A DNA stretch of 64,000 bases from Rheinheimera sediminis. GTDB taxonomy: Bacteria > Pseudomonadota > Gammaproteobacteria > Enterobacterales > Alteromonadaceae. A program made the position numbers and the translations under genes. Where the stretch lies: NCBI RefSeq assembly GCF_004005375.1, contig NZ_RZUF01000009.1, positions 1 to 64,000 of the forward strand. Reading direction: 5' to 3'. This document shows, one piece after another, positions 30,054 to 39,771 of the stretch (position 1 is the stretch's first letter; each line of letters begins with the position of its first letter). Under the pieces are notes generated by a model. That model was not told the DNA's origin. It searched no databases and saw nothing but the letters and a program-made list of their open reading frames with translations.

Positions 30054-32918
30054 TTAAGTTTTAGATAATTTCTTCACTATTCTTTGGCTTTGCTCTGGCC
30101 CTAAGTAGCTAGGTTTCAGGCCGCCTGTATCAATGATCAGTTTTTGCAGCACTAAGGCCGGGTCTACCAGATAAATTCGTAGTTTGTGTTCGCCAGGCGT
30201 ATTCACTTTGATGGTAGTTTTGATCACCCGCACTCCATCCAACACGGCGTTATCCCATACAGCTGGGCTTTTATCCGCCAGGCTATCTATGATTTGTGGC
30301 ACGTCGTTATTCAATGCCAAGGCAAAACGCAAACCACGGCCAGGCACCAGATCCAAAGTAGGGGCTATCACGCTATGTAAAGTGAATTCGCCCGTGGAAT
30401 GGAAATACAGCGGGTATTCCAGATAAGGGGCTTTGCGAATATCTTTGGTTTGATAATCCAGTTCAGTCATAGCGGCCATTGAGGCAACACCACGGCCATG
30501 GCCTGGGATCAGTTGCCACCAGCTTTGTTTGCTGTTGCCCTGTACTGTCGCACTGGCTGCGTCCAGCGCTATATAACCGTCTGCTTCCACAAAACCTGAA
30601 GTTGGCTCTGTTTCAGGTTTTAGGGCCGACACTTTGATTTTTGCGCCGCCCCAGCCTGTGCCCTGCACATGCACTTCACCGACATTCAAACCAGTTTTGA
30701 CTTTGCTCCAGTCGATCTTGACCTGAATAGTCTGTGCAACTTCAATCTGGCCTTTAGTCTGGCTCAACTGGATCCAATCGGTCGATGCTTTGGCGCTGAA
30801 TTCAAACGGCAGGCTACCTTTGTTAAATACTTCAATAGCCCGCTGTTTTTGCCCGTGAGGGTAAAAAGTGTCCAGCGCTAACGGCTGACCTTTGTATTCG
30901 CTGATAGGCCATGAAAAAGCCGAACCTTCAGGAGCAACACCCATATCTGCCACTGGCATAGGTTCTGCGACTGACACCACTGGCATTAAGTTCGCAGGTG
31001 GGTTACGCCAGTAAGTAAAACCAATATGAGGTTGTGACATCATATGGTTCCAGCGGCCATTGCCCAAGCTGTGGTAAAGCGCCGTCAGCTCTGCGTCCTG
31101 TTTAAACCAATAACGCACCTGCTCTGCCCAATACGTAGTAGTGACCCGGCCTTGTTCGCCATGCAATTTATTCATCGCCACAGCACGGTTTAATTCATAC
31201 ACCGCCTGACTGGCTTTCAGTGGGTGCGATACCAACTGGATATACGCATCCCTTTGTTCCATCGGCAATTGACGGTATAGCTGGTCGGATTTTTTCACTA
31301 AAGCAGCAAGTTCCTGACTGACGCGCTCTGCTTCCTGATAATGGAGAATGCTGTAGGTATGGGGTTCCACAGCTTCAGGTTTACGACGGCCGTTGTGTGT
31401 GGTGTAGCCCTGGATCAGTTCTGCCACTGTCGCTGCATATTGTTCACTGAATTGTTGCATAGCCCAACTGACGGCAAATTGCTCTAAGTTATCGGCTGTA
31501 AAAGCCGCTGGGTTCCAGGCCATCCGCAGGAAAAAGTCGGTCGGAAACTCCATCGGCTTTAAGTCCCCGACATTGACTATCCAGATACGATCAGCCTGAA
31601 ATTGCCAGGCTAAATTCATCTGCTCCCAGATTTTTGCCATAGGTACAGTATTGATCCAGCGATAGGAGCGCGGGCTGCCGACATAATCAAAGTGATAATA
31701 GACACCAGCACCGCCGGCACGGCCACGTTCTTCCGCTGTAGGCAGACGGCGGATATTACCGTAGTTATCATCAGCCCAAAGTAAGGTCACATCGTCCGGT
31801 ACTCTCATACCTCGCTCGTAAAAGCCCTGCACTTCTTTGTACAAAGCCCAGACTTGTGGCACTTCAGTCACAGGCTTGTCTTTGAAAGTTTCTGTCAGGA
31901 TCTGGCGCTGATCCGCCACAATTTGTTCCAGCAGACCGATGTTTTCGCCTTCGCTCATCGGCTCATCTTCCTGGCCGCGCATGCCAAGGGTAAAGAGACT
32001 TTCCAGATCTTTATGCCGCTTCGCGCCTTCTTGCCAGAACTTATAAATATTGTCGCGGTTGCTGGAGTATTCCCATGGCCCTTTGCCGTATCTGTTCCAT
32101 TCTTTGTCAGCCCGCATCATAGGTTCGTGGTGGCTGTTGCTCATCACTATGCCCATTTCATCGGCCAGAATGGCGTTTTGTGGGTCATCATCGGCAAAGG
32201 CGTTATTCCACATCGCAGGCCAGAGGAAATTCGACTTCAGCCGCAGCAACAGCTCAAACACATGCTGATAAAACTGGCTGTTGTAGCCGCCAAATTTTTC
32301 GCTGGTCCAATTGGTTAAAGCCGGGTGTTCGTCATTTAAAAAGATGCCCCGGTATTTTACTTTGGGTGCATCCGTCAGGCGGGTGCCTGCTTTGATATAT
32401 AACTCTGGCTGTTTTTTCACAGGTACATCGGCCCACCAATTCCAGGGTGAGACCCCTATGGTTTCGGCCAGATCATAAACGCCAAAAATAGCGCCGCGTT
32501 TGTCGCTACCAGCAATCACCAATGCCTGATCTACGCCGGGCATAGGTTGGTCTATCACCTGAATCAAATAAGCTTCCCAGCGACCCTGAATGCTACTTAC
32601 ATCCAGCTTTCCTGCTGCAATCAGTTGATCCAGTGTTGCGCTATTCCCCAGGCTGCCGATAATCAGCAGCTGTTTGGCATCTGTTTTTGGGCTGATGCTT
32701 AAGCTTTTTCCGCTGACTTTTTGGATATCCTGTTGCAAGCTTTGTACGGCGCGTTTTAAGCCTTTATGGTCTCTATCATCCAGCTGAATTGTTGCCTGGG
32801 TACTTTTACCAACCAGAGCAAAGTCGTCTTTGGTTGGTTGTTGCGCCAGATAATCTCCGGGTAAAGCCTGCACTATAAAGCTGCTGAGAACTAAGCTGAG
32901 CAAGAGGAATTGCTTCAT
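30054..32918 (-). CDS. GH115 xylan alpha-1,2-glucuronidase
   Basis: This 954-residue exported enzyme (signal peptide MKQFLLLSLVLSSFIVQALP) belongs to GH115. Recognisable features are the N-terminal domain with VIAGSDKRGAIFGVYDLAE, the barrel with FLNDEHPALTNW, LLRLKSNFLWPAMWNNAFAD, MSNSHHEPMMR and TLGMRGQEDEPM, and a C-terminal beta domain. The family removes (4-O-methyl)glucuronic acid from internal and terminal xylose residues of glucuronoxylan. The start codon overlaps the stop of the GH43 gene (ATGA), with GAGGA upstream, so both are translated from one message. It probably acts in the periplasm on imported oligosaccharides. Confidence 0.95.
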   Translation of the reverse strand: MKQFLLLSLVLSSFIVQALPGDYLAQQPTKDDFALVGKSTQATIQLDDRDHKGLKRAVQSLQQDIQKVSGKSLSISPKTDAKQLLIIGSLGNSATLDQLIAAGKLDVSSIQGRWEAYLIQVIDQPMPGVDQALVIAGSDKRGAIFGVYDLAETIGVSPWNWWADVPVKKQPELYIKAGTRLTDAPKVKYRGIFLNDEHPALTNWTSEKFGGYNSQFYQHVFELLLRLKSNFLWPAMWNNAFADDDPQNAILADEMGIVMSNSHHEPMMRADKEWNRYGKGPWEYSSNRDNIYKFWQEGAKRHKDLESLFTLGMRGQEDEPMSEGENIGLLEQIVADQRQILTETFKDKPVTEVPQVWALYKEVQGFYERGMRVPDDVTLLWADDNYGNIRRLPTAEERGRAGGAGVYYHFDYVGSPRSYRWINTVPMAKIWEQMNLAWQFQADRIWIVNVGDLKPMEFPTDFFLRMAWNPAAFTADNLEQFAVSWAMQQFSEQYAATVAELIQGYTTHNGRRKPEAVEPHTYSILHYQEAERVSQELAALVKKSDQLYRQLPMEQRDAYIQLVSHPLKASQAVYELNRAVAMNKLHGEQGRVTTTYWAEQVRYWFKQDAELTALYHSLGNGRWNHMMSQPHIGFTYWRNPPANLMPVVSVAEPMPVADMGVAPEGSAFSWPISEYKGQPLALDTFYPHGQKQRAIEVFNKGSLPFEFSAKASTDWIQLSQTKGQIEVAQTIQVKIDWSKVKTGLNVGEVHVQGTGWGGAKIKVSALKPETEPTSGFVEADGYIALDAASATVQGNSKQSWWQLIPGHGRGVASMAAMTELDYQTKDIRKAPYLEYPLYFHSTGEFTLHSVIAPTLDLVPGRGLRFALALNNDVPQIIDSLADKSPAVWDNAVLDGVRVIKTTIKVNTPGEHKLRIYLVDPALVLQKLIIDTGGLKPSYLGPEQSQRIVKKLSKT

Positions 32919-34615
32919 GGTTTGTCCTCAGTGTGCTGTCGCGCGTGCAGACCCAGCGTTGTGCCCACAAATCCACCTGCGACCTGGGTGCTCAGGATTT
33001 TTGCATCCTGTACCGGCCCCAACTGTTGCCAGTCGCCATTTTTGTCTGCGTAATAAAAACTGATTTCTGCAGCATTGCCTTGAATTTTTAATCGTAGCTC
33101 TGTTGTGCCGGCCGCTAAGTGTTGGCTGGTCATCAGAGATGGCTTTGCGCCTTTAGCTTGTTCAAGAAATACTGTGGGCTTACCGTCTTCAGTTTTTACA
33201 CCCAGATAGTAGTGATATTGCTCATTCTGAAAGGCCACCAAACCAGCTGAAATAGTGCCTTTTGGCAGCACAAGGCTGGTACTGGTTTCAAAGCTGCTAT
33301 GTTGCTGGCGACGACCAATAAAAGCTGGTTGCGATAAGGAATTCATGCCAACAGCTTTGGCTTTGAGGCTTAGGTTCTGTCCGTCGAATCTTAACCAGCT
33401 TTGATCAAACTCGCGCAGTAGGTTCCAATCCAGCTTTAAGCTTTGACCATCAAATTCATCACGCCATTTGAAGTTGCCGGTTTGTGTCAAACCGCCAGTG
33501 CTGCTGATCAAGCCGGTTGGCGCTGTGAGCTGGTAAGGAATTTCTTGTCCTTTAGGCAGTATATGTGGCCATTCGTCTTGCCAACTGACTGGCAGTAAGA
33601 AGGTTTCACGCCCTGTATTATAAAAACGTTGTTCGTAAGCCCGGGTGGCCAGAAATACCGCCCACCACTGGCCATCAGGTAATTGCACGAAATCGGCATG
33701 ACCAGCTGTGGTGATAGGATTGGCTCTGTCGGCTGGTAAGTCTCGTTGCGTCAGAATAGGGTTGCTGTCGTAAGGTACAAAAGGTTCATTCAGGCTGCGG
33801 GTTCTGAATACTACAGCCGAATGCTGATCAGCTGTGCCGCCTTCAGCACAGACCAGATAATACCAGCCGTTGTGTTTGTAAATATGAGGGGCTTCTATCC
33901 AAATAGGTTGGGTGCTTAAATCAACACCACCATTGACCAACAGCTTTTTGGAATCCGGCAGCACGGCTTTTTTCACCGGGTCGTATTGCCACATCCAAAT
34001 CGCCCTGTGGCCTTCATACAAGGCTTCGCCCGGCGCTTCGCCGTTATGGCTGATATAAACCTTGCCGTCATCATCAAAAAAGATATCCGGGTCTATGCCT
34101 TCCACTTCAGGTAACCAGATTGGATCAGACCAGGGACCAGCCGGGTCTGTCGCGGTCAGAATAAAGTTGCCGCCTTTATCCACTACTGTGGTGATCAGGT
34201 AAAAAGTACCATCGTGATACCTAATGGTTGGGGCAAAAATACCACGGGATACCTGCATCCCTGCCATATCTGCTTGCGAGGAACGGTTTAATGCATGGCC
34301 AATCAGTTGCCAGTTTACTAGGTCGGTACTATGCAGAATGGGTAAACCCGGGGTATAAGAAAAAGACGACATCACCATGTAATAGTCATCACCACGACGG
34401 GTAATGCTGGGGTCAGGAAAAAAGCCTGCAACCACAGGGTTTTGGTAGGAGCCTTTAGCTAAAGGTTCAGCAAAAACTGCGTCCTGGCCCTGATAATCAA
34501 ACCAATGAAAAGTGGCTGTCGTATCAGCTTCATTAGCTGGTTTGTCAGGTTGGCATCCGCTTAGCAACAGGCTGAAACTCAGCATCACACAGGCGTAGGT
34601 TGTTCTCATTTTCAT
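32915..34615 (-). CDS. GH43 lipoprotein, beta-xylosidase type
   Basis: The 566-residue protein has a lipoprotein signal (YACVMLSFSLLLSGC) and a five-bladed GH43 propeller. The general base Asp is in VAGFFPDPSITRRGDDYYMV, the pKa-modulating Asp in EGIDPDIFFDDDGKVYI and the acid Glu in WIEAPHIYKHNGWYYL. A C-terminal beta-sandwich follows (DEFDGQSLKLDWNLLRE onward), as in GH43 beta-xylosidases that trim xylo-oligomers. A TTG 15 bases upstream lies before the AAAGGA ribosome site, so the start is ATG 34615 or 34609. It overlaps the GH115 gene by four bases, forming a debranching/trimming pair. Arabinofuranosidase activity cannot be excluded. Confidence 0.92.
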   Translation of the reverse strand: MKMRTTYACVMLSFSLLLSGCQPDKPANEADTTATFHWFDYQGQDAVFAEPLAKGSYQNPVVAGFFPDPSITRRGDDYYMVMSSFSYTPGLPILHSTDLVNWQLIGHALNRSSQADMAGMQVSRGIFAPTIRYHDGTFYLITTVVDKGGNFILTATDPAGPWSDPIWLPEVEGIDPDIFFDDDGKVYISHNGEAPGEALYEGHRAIWMWQYDPVKKAVLPDSKKLLVNGGVDLSTQPIWIEAPHIYKHNGWYYLVCAEGGTADQHSAVVFRTRSLNEPFVPYDSNPILTQRDLPADRANPITTAGHADFVQLPDGQWWAVFLATRAYEQRFYNTGRETFLLPVSWQDEWPHILPKGQEIPYQLTAPTGLISSTGGLTQTGNFKWRDEFDGQSLKLDWNLLREFDQSWLRFDGQNLSLKAKAVGMNSLSQPAFIGRRQQHSSFETSTSLVLPKGTISAGLVAFQNEQYHYYLGVKTEDGKPTVFLEQAKGAKPSLMTSQHLAAGTTELRLKIQGNAAEISFYYADKNGDWQQLGPVQDAKILSTQVAGGFVGTTLGLHARQHTEDKP

Positions 34616-34770
34616 CTGTTCCTTTGACAATTTGAGTCAGGGCAGTCCAAAAAATACCATGATCATCAACGACTTCAGATTTATGAAAATACGTCAGCTT
34701 TGTGCGTTTTTTAGGAGGGGAGGATTTAAAACCGACAGAGGCGCGGATAAACCGCTATCTGGCATTGGAT

Positions 34771-34842
34771 TGTAATTTGAGACGGGCGGGTACCGTAGGG
34801 GCTGGGCTTGTCCCTGCCCTTTACCCGCCCCTACAATTTACA
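34771..34842. repeat. REP-like GC-rich palindromic element
   Basis: TGTAATTTGAGACGGGCGGG and CCCGCCCCTACAATTTACA flank a short GC-rich centre (GGGGCTGGGCTTGTCCC). The element has the same wording as other copies in this window. It lies between GH43 and xylR. Confidence 0.8.
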
Positions 34843-34850
34843 ACACTGCT

Positions 34851-36047
34851 TTAGTTATTCACCGCCAGATGATTCATCATTTCTCCGCGGGTTTCTCGGT
34901 ACTCTTTTGGGGTTTGACAGAAATGGCGTTTAAACACTGCATACATATATTGCAGTGATGGGTAACCACAGATATTGGCTATTTCTATTGGATTCACCTG
35001 AGTGTCTACCAGCATCTTGCAGGCTTTTACCAGTTTCTGGTTATGCAGCTCAGTATGAATCGAATGGCCACGTTCCGCTCTAAAACGTTGTTCCAAGTTA
35101 GAACGAGATATACCTACAAAATCTGTGACTTGTTCTACTTTGGCACCACGGGTGGCGTTACGGCGGATGTAGTGCATGGCTTGAATAACATAAGGGTCAC
35201 GTAGTGCCTTAAAGTCGGTTGACTGGCGTGAGGCGACTCCCACCGGAGGCACCAGAACGCGTTTGCTCCCTACATCTATGTTATTGAGTTGGGTATGCAG
35301 CAGTTTAGCTGCCTTATAGCCCATTTCGAAACAGCCTTGAGTCACAGAGCTTAAACTGATGCGGTTCAGAAAACGCGCTATGTCATCGTCATCTATGCCG
35401 ATGATAGAAATATTGTCCGGCACCACTATGCCCAGATGTTCACAGGCTTGCAGCAGATGGCGGGCGCGGGAATCCGTGACTGCAATAATACCTATGGGCT
35501 TTGGCAAGCTTTGGATCCAGTCTGTCAGGCGGTTCATCGCATACTGCCAGGTTTCAGGCCTGGTGCAGTGGCCCTGATAAATCTGACAGTCGTAGCCATC
35601 CTGTGCTGTTAACTTTTTCACTGCGTTTTCCCGCTCAGTGGCCCAGCGGTGCTGTTCATCTGTGGGAACGCTATAAAATGCGAATTGGTCTAATCCCTTG
35701 CGTTTCAGGTGCTCATAGGCTGCGTTAACCAGCGCAAAATTATCTGTCGCAACATAAGGTACTGCCGGATAATCTGAGGCTTTGGTATAAGAACCACCTA
35801 CTCCAACTATGGGTTTGGTTGTACCTGCCAAAGCGCGCTGAATATTCATATCATCGAAGTCGGCAATAATTCCGTCGCCACCCCACTCATGAATATGTTC
35901 AAGGCGGCAAAGGAAGTCTTCTTCAAGATAGACATCCCAGTCGACTTTAGATGATTGTAGATAATGACCAATACCTTCGATCACTTGCCTGTCAAATACC
36001 TTATTGGCATTAAACAAAAGTGTAATGCTGTGTTTTGCTTTAAACAT
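34851..36047 (-). CDS. xylR: Xylose-responsive transcriptional activator
   Basis: This 398-residue protein has the E. coli XylR architecture. An N-terminal LacI/PBP1-like xylose-binding domain (about 1-275) contains GIIADFDDMNIQRAL, VPYVATDNFALVNAAYEHLK and IIGIDDDDIARFLNRISLSS. A C-terminal AraC-type double helix-turn-helix follows (VTDFVGISRSNLEQRFRAER; EIANICGYPSLQYMYAVFKR). The AGGA site supports ATG 36047. It is divergent from xylB across 243 bases that include an inverted repeat, and probably activates xylBA and perhaps the surrounding xylanolytic operons when xylose is bound. Confidence 0.94.
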   Translation of the reverse strand: MFKAKHSITLLFNANKVFDRQVIEGIGHYLQSSKVDWDVYLEEDFLCRLEHIHEWGGDGIIADFDDMNIQRALAGTTKPIVGVGGSYTKASDYPAVPYVATDNFALVNAAYEHLKRKGLDQFAFYSVPTDEQHRWATERENAVKKLTAQDGYDCQIYQGHCTRPETWQYAMNRLTDWIQSLPKPIGIIAVTDSRARHLLQACEHLGIVVPDNISIIGIDDDDIARFLNRISLSSVTQGCFEMGYKAAKLLHTQLNNIDVGSKRVLVPPVGVASRQSTDFKALRDPYVIQAMHYIRRNATRGAKVEQVTDFVGISRSNLEQRFRAERGHSIHTELHNQKLVKACKMLVDTQVNPIEIANICGYPSLQYMYAVFKRHFCQTPKEYRETRGEMMNHLAVNN

Positions 36048-36152
36048 TTCCCCGTCCTGTCATTGTGCCATCCGTATCTGGAGCCGCACACTGATGCAAC
36101 TCCACTTACTTTGGCTCTTTATAGTTATCTTTTTTAATTTTCTTATTGAGCG

Positions 36153-36167
36153 GGCTAAATATTAGCC
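36153..36167. promoter_or_regulatory. Candidate operator between xylR and xylB
   Basis: GGCTAA-ATA-TTAGCC is a perfect 6-3-6 inverted repeat in the divergent promoter region. Its position suggests a regulator-binding site. Whether XylR or another protein binds it cannot be told from the sequence. Confidence 0.45.
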
Positions 36168-36290
36168 AGTCGAGCTTTTTTGGCAAAGGATAAAACAGAA
36201 TTCAGTAACTAATTATGAATTTTCGTAATTGCTGGCTGACATTGCCTCGCCAAGTATTAGCTCACCAAAAGTCAGAACAGAATACAAAAT

Positions 36291-37745
36291 ATGTACATAG
36301 GCATAGATTTAGGCACTTCGGGTATCAAGGTTATTTTGCTTGGCGAGAACGGCAAAGTGACTGACAGCGCCAGTGCCGAGTTATTGGTCAGCAGACCACA
36401 ACCCTTGTGGTCTGAGCAAAATCCAGAGCATTGGTGGCTTGGTTTACAGTCATGCATGGATCAGTTAAGTCAGCGCCAATCCCTGGCGAGTGTAAAAGCT
36501 ATAGGTTTGGCAGGGCAGATGCATGGCGCTACGTTGCTGGACGAACAAAACCAGATTATTCGGCCTGCTATTTTATGGAACGATGGCCGATCTTTCGAAC
36601 AATGCCAGCAATTGGCGGTGAAAGTAGCGGATTTACCGCAGATCACCGGCAATCTGGCTATGCCAGGTTTTACTGCTCCTAAATTACTGTGGTTACGCCA
36701 GCAGGAACCTGCTGCTTTTGCCAGGGTGGCTAAAGTGCTGCTGCCGAAAGATTATTTACGTTTTTGCTTAAGCGGTGACTTTGCATCTGACATGTCAGAT
36801 TCAGCCGGCACTTTATGGTTGGATGTGGCGAAACGTGACTGGAACGACGAGCTGCTGTGCGCTTGTGGTTTAAGTCGTGACCAAATGCCGAAACTTTACG
36901 AAGGTAATCAAATCACCGGCATCTTATTACCTGAACTGGCAAAGCGCTGGGGTTTAGCTGCTGTGCCTTTGATTGCAGGCGGCGGTGACAATGCCGCTGG
37001 TGCTGTTGGTGCTGGCATAGTGCATCCTGGTCAGGCTATGTTATCTCTTGGTACTTCTGGTGTGTATTTTGCCGTCAGTGATGGTTTTCTGGCGAATCCA
37101 CAATCTGCTGTGCATAGCTTTTGTCACGCTTTGCCTGATACCTGGCACTTGATGTCTGTGACCTTAAGTGCGGCCAGCTGTTTGCAATGGTATGCCGAAC
37201 AGTTGGTGAAAACCCCTGTGGCTAATTTGTTAGCAGATTTAGACCAAGGGCTTGGTGCTATTGAAGATATGCCGCTGTTTTTACCTTACCTGTCGGGCGA
37301 GCGCACGCCACATAACAATCCAAATGCCAAAGGTGTCTGGTTTGGTCTGGACTACAACACCGATCAAAAAGCGCTGACTTATTCAGTGCTTGAAGGTGTC
37401 AGCTTTGCCTTGTTTCAGGGTGCAGAAGCGCTGCATGCCAGCGGCCTGATGCCCACCGAAATTAACCTGATAGGTGGTGGTGCCAGAAGCTCTTATTGGC
37501 GTCAGTTGCTGGCTGATGTAATGAACCAACCGTTGACCTTCAGAGAAGGTGGTGAAGTAGGGCCAGCTTTAGGTGCTGCCCGTCTTGCTTACTTGGCGAT
37601 GGAACCCGACACAGCGCTGGATGTGCTGTGCCCGCCACCACCAGTGGTCAGCCAGCATCTGCCTGACGCCAAACGTCACGCAGCTTTAGCCAAACGCTAC
37701 AGCAAGTTTAAGGCTTTGTATCAGTCGTTGGTTGAGCATTTTTAA
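36291..37745 (+). CDS. xylB: Xylulokinase
   Basis: This 484-residue FGGY-family kinase matches E. coli XylB closely in length. MYIGIDLGTSGIKVILL forms the first phosphate loop, IGLAGQMHGATLLD the substrate pocket, and AILWNDGR and GGGDNAAGAVGAG (catalytic Asp) follow, with LSLGTSGVYFAV and IGGGARSSYWRQLLADV in the second domain. It phosphorylates D-xylulose using ATP, the second step of xylose catabolism. No strong ribosome site precedes the ATG. It is followed by xylA after 271 bases containing two REP-like repeats. Divergence from xylR fits XylR-controlled expression. Confidence 0.96.
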   Translation: MYIGIDLGTSGIKVILLGENGKVTDSASAELLVSRPQPLWSEQNPEHWWLGLQSCMDQLSQRQSLASVKAIGLAGQMHGATLLDEQNQIIRPAILWNDGRSFEQCQQLAVKVADLPQITGNLAMPGFTAPKLLWLRQQEPAAFARVAKVLLPKDYLRFCLSGDFASDMSDSAGTLWLDVAKRDWNDELLCACGLSRDQMPKLYEGNQITGILLPELAKRWGLAAVPLIAGGGDNAAGAVGAGIVHPGQAMLSLGTSGVYFAVSDGFLANPQSAVHSFCHALPDTWHLMSVTLSAASCLQWYAEQLVKTPVANLLADLDQGLGAIEDMPLFLPYLSGERTPHNNPNAKGVWFGLDYNTDQKALTYSVLEGVSFALFQGAEALHASGLMPTEINLIGGGARSSYWRQLLADVMNQPLTFREGGEVGPALGAARLAYLAMEPDTALDVLCPPPPVVSQHLPDAKRHAALAKRYSKFKALYQSLVEHF

Positions 37746-37748
37746 TGG

Positions 37749-37786
37749 GTAGGGGCGGGGCTTGTCCCCGCCCGTCTCAAATTACA
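37749..37786 (+). repeat. REP-like element
   Basis: A typical copy of the family: GTAGGGGCGGGGCTTGTCCC followed by CGCCCGTCTCAAATTACA, with the GGGGCGGGG/CCCCGCCC arms forming a hairpin. It lies four bases after the xylB stop. Confidence 0.85.
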
Positions 37787-37850
37787 AGGCGATGTTATTG
37801 AGGCTTGTCCCCGTCTGCCTCAATAGAACGCCGATGCCATTAAATAAATT

Positions 37851-37881
37851 GTAGGGGCGGGGTTTACCCCCGCCCGTTCAG
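37851..37881 (+). repeat. REP-like element
   Basis: GTAGGGGCGGGGTTTACCCC followed by CGCCCGTTC, the second full copy between xylB and xylA. A partial copy (GAGGCTTGTCCCCGTCTGCC) lies between the two at 37799-37825. Confidence 0.8.
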
Positions 37882-38016
37882 GTATCTAACCGAGATAGCA
37901 AAGACCACCTGAATAAAGCAAAAGCACAAGATAGCTCTGAAAAAACATAATTGTGATTAAAGTCAGCAATGCCCACCATTAGCAGCATTGGAATTGGTGT
38001 AACACAGGAGAGCAAA

Positions 38017-39336
38017 ATGGCTCAGTATTTCGATCAGATTAATAAAATTGCATATGAAGGTGCTGATAGCACCAACCCTTTAGCTTTTAAACATTACAAC
38101 GCCAACGAAGTCATTTTGGGTAAAACCATGGCAGAGCATTTGCGTATGGCCGCCTGCTACTGGCACAACTTCTGCTGGAACGGTCAGGATGTTTTTGGTC
38201 AGGGTACTTTTGGTCGTCCATGGTTAGAAGCAGGCGACGCTATGGCACAAGCCAAAGCCAAAGCCGACGTTGCCTTTGAATTTTTCAGCAAGCTGAGCAT
38301 TCCTTATTACTGCTTCCATGACATAGATGTGGCGCCTGAAGGCAACAGCATTAAAGAGTACATTAGTAACTTCGCCGCTATGGTCGACGTACTTGAACAG
38401 AAGCAGGCTGAAACCGGTGTGAAACTGCTGTGGGGCACAGCGAATTTATTCAGTAATCCACGTTATGCTGCAGGCGCTGCGACTAACCCTGATCCAGAAA
38501 TTTTCAGTTACGGCGCTACACAAGTTTTCCATGCCATGAACGCAACTCAGCGTTTAGGTGGTGAAAACTATGTACTGTGGGGCGGTCGTGAAGGTTACGA
38601 AACCCTGCTGAATACCGATTTGCGTCAGGAGCGTGAGCAACTGGGCCGCTTTATGCAAATGGTGGTTGAGCATAAACATAAAATTGGTTTCAAAGGCACT
38701 TTACTGATCGAACCTAAGCCACAGGAACCAACCAAACACCAGTACGATTATGACTCTGCTACTGTCTATGGTTTCCTGAAGCAATTTGGCCTGGAAAAAG
38801 AATTCGCGATGAATATCGAAGCCAACCACGCGACTCTGGCCGGTCATTCTTTCCATCACGAGATAGCAACCGCTATTTCTCTGGATATTTTTGGCAGCAT
38901 TGACGCTAACCGTGGTGATGCGCAAAACGGCTGGGATACTGACCAGTTCCCCAACAGCGTAGAAGAGCTGAGTCTGGTAATGTACGAAATTCTGAAAGCT
39001 GGTGGCTTCACCACAGGTGGCTTTAACTTTGACGCCAAATTACGCCGCCAGAGTATGGATCGCGCCGATCTGTTCCATGGTCATATTGGTGGTATGGATC
39101 ACCTGGCTATGGCATTAAAACGTGCAGCAACCCTGATTGAAAAAGACTTCTTAGGTCAGGCTGTCGCTCAGCGTTATGCCGGTTGGAAAGGTGAATTAGG
39201 TGGCGCTATCCAAACAGGTGGTCATTCTCTGCAATCGCTGGCTGCTATGGTTGAGCGCGAACAGTTAAGCCCGAAAGCCGTTAGCGGTCGTCAGGAATTG
39301 CTGGAAAATCAAGTGAATCTGGTGTTATTCAGATAA
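38017..39336 (+). CDS. xylA: Xylose isomerase
   Basis: The 439-residue product from ATG 38017 (AGGAG upstream, preferred over an earlier in-frame start at 37969) has the length of E. coli XylA. Metal and catalytic residues are visible in [13 protein letters not shown] (His, Asp), [15 protein letters not shown] (Glu, Lys), [18 protein letters not shown] (His) and [17 protein letters not shown]. It interconverts D-xylose and D-xylulose in the cytoplasm with divalent metal ions. The gene follows xylB, reversed from the E. coli xylAB order, and ends in a strong terminator. Confidence 0.97.
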   Translation: MAQYFDQINKIAYEGADSTNPLAFKHYNANEVILGKTMAEHLRMAACYWHNFCWNGQDVFGQGTFGRPWLEAGDAMAQAKAKADVAFEFFSKLSIPYYCFHDIDVAPEGNSIKEYISNFAAMVDVLEQKQAETGVKLLWGTANLFSNPRYAAGAATNPDPEIFSYGATQVFHAMNATQRLGGENYVLWGGREGYETLLNTDLRQEREQLGRFMQMVVEHKHKIGFKGTLLIEPKPQEPTKHQYDYDSATVYGFLKQFGLEKEFAMNIEANHATLAGHSFHHEIATAISLDIFGSIDANRGDAQNGWDTDQFPNSVEELSLVMYEILKAGGFTTGGFNFDAKLRRQSMDRADLFHGHIGGMDHLAMALKRAATLIEKDFLGQAVAQRYAGWKGELGGAIQTGGHSLQSLAAMVEREQLSPKAVSGRQELLENQVNLVLFR

Positions 39337-39383
39337 GGGAACCCGAACCCTGTCGTTGCCCGGCTTGTCTGGGCGTTTTGTCC

Positions 39384-39420
39384 GGGCGCAGAGAAGCTAC
39401 TGCGCCCTATTTTCTTTTTT
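39384..39420 (+). terminator. Terminator of xylA
   Basis: GGGCGCAG and CTGCGCCC arms with an 8-base loop are followed by TATTTTCTTTTTT, about 50 bases after the xylA stop. Confidence 0.85.
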
Positions 39421-39466
39421 GTCACTGCTTGACCTCCTATCTGCTGAAATTCCGTTAAAAGCGTTT

Positions 39467-39528
39467 CGCCTTTTCTTTGGATAGCTTTCTTTTGCTTCGC
39501 CAAAAGAAAGCTATCCAAAGAAAAGGCG
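39467..39528. repeat. Long perfect hairpin (28 bp arms)
   Basis: The left arm starts CGCCTTTTCTTTGGATAGC and runs 28 bases to 39494. After a 6-base loop the exact complement occupies 39501-39528. The arms are AT/purine-pyrimidine rich, unlike the REP family of this window. The flanking GACCCCAGGTCGC is a further small palindrome. Confidence 0.9.
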
Positions 39529-39771
39529 ACCCCAGGTCGCAGCGAAAGCCCGGCCCAAAATCGTGCGTCCAAGGCGACGAGGCAACTCGCTCGTCGCTAC
39601 CGCTCCTCACTCAGACACTCCTCGTCTTAAAACCTTGGCCACCCAATTTTGTCCGGCTCGCGCCCCAATGGGGATTTGGTGCCAATAGTTGGAATTGATT
39701 TTTTTACGGAACAGATCTGGTGTCAGGTCTTGCCCTTTGCCCTGACAGCAGATTCGATTCTTTAACGCTGC

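Larger units (their letters stand above)
39337..39771. other. Intergenic stretch after xylA, no gene
   Basis: This 435-base region holds the xylA terminator, a 28 bp-arm hairpin and then GC-rich unmatched sequence. The only open frames here run through the hairpin arms and show no protein-like pattern. Confidence 0.7.

Noticed and set aside
39309-39698. Two small frames on opposite strands sharing similar peptides
   Set aside because: They arise from the two arms of the 28 bp hairpin and are not protein-like elsewhere.
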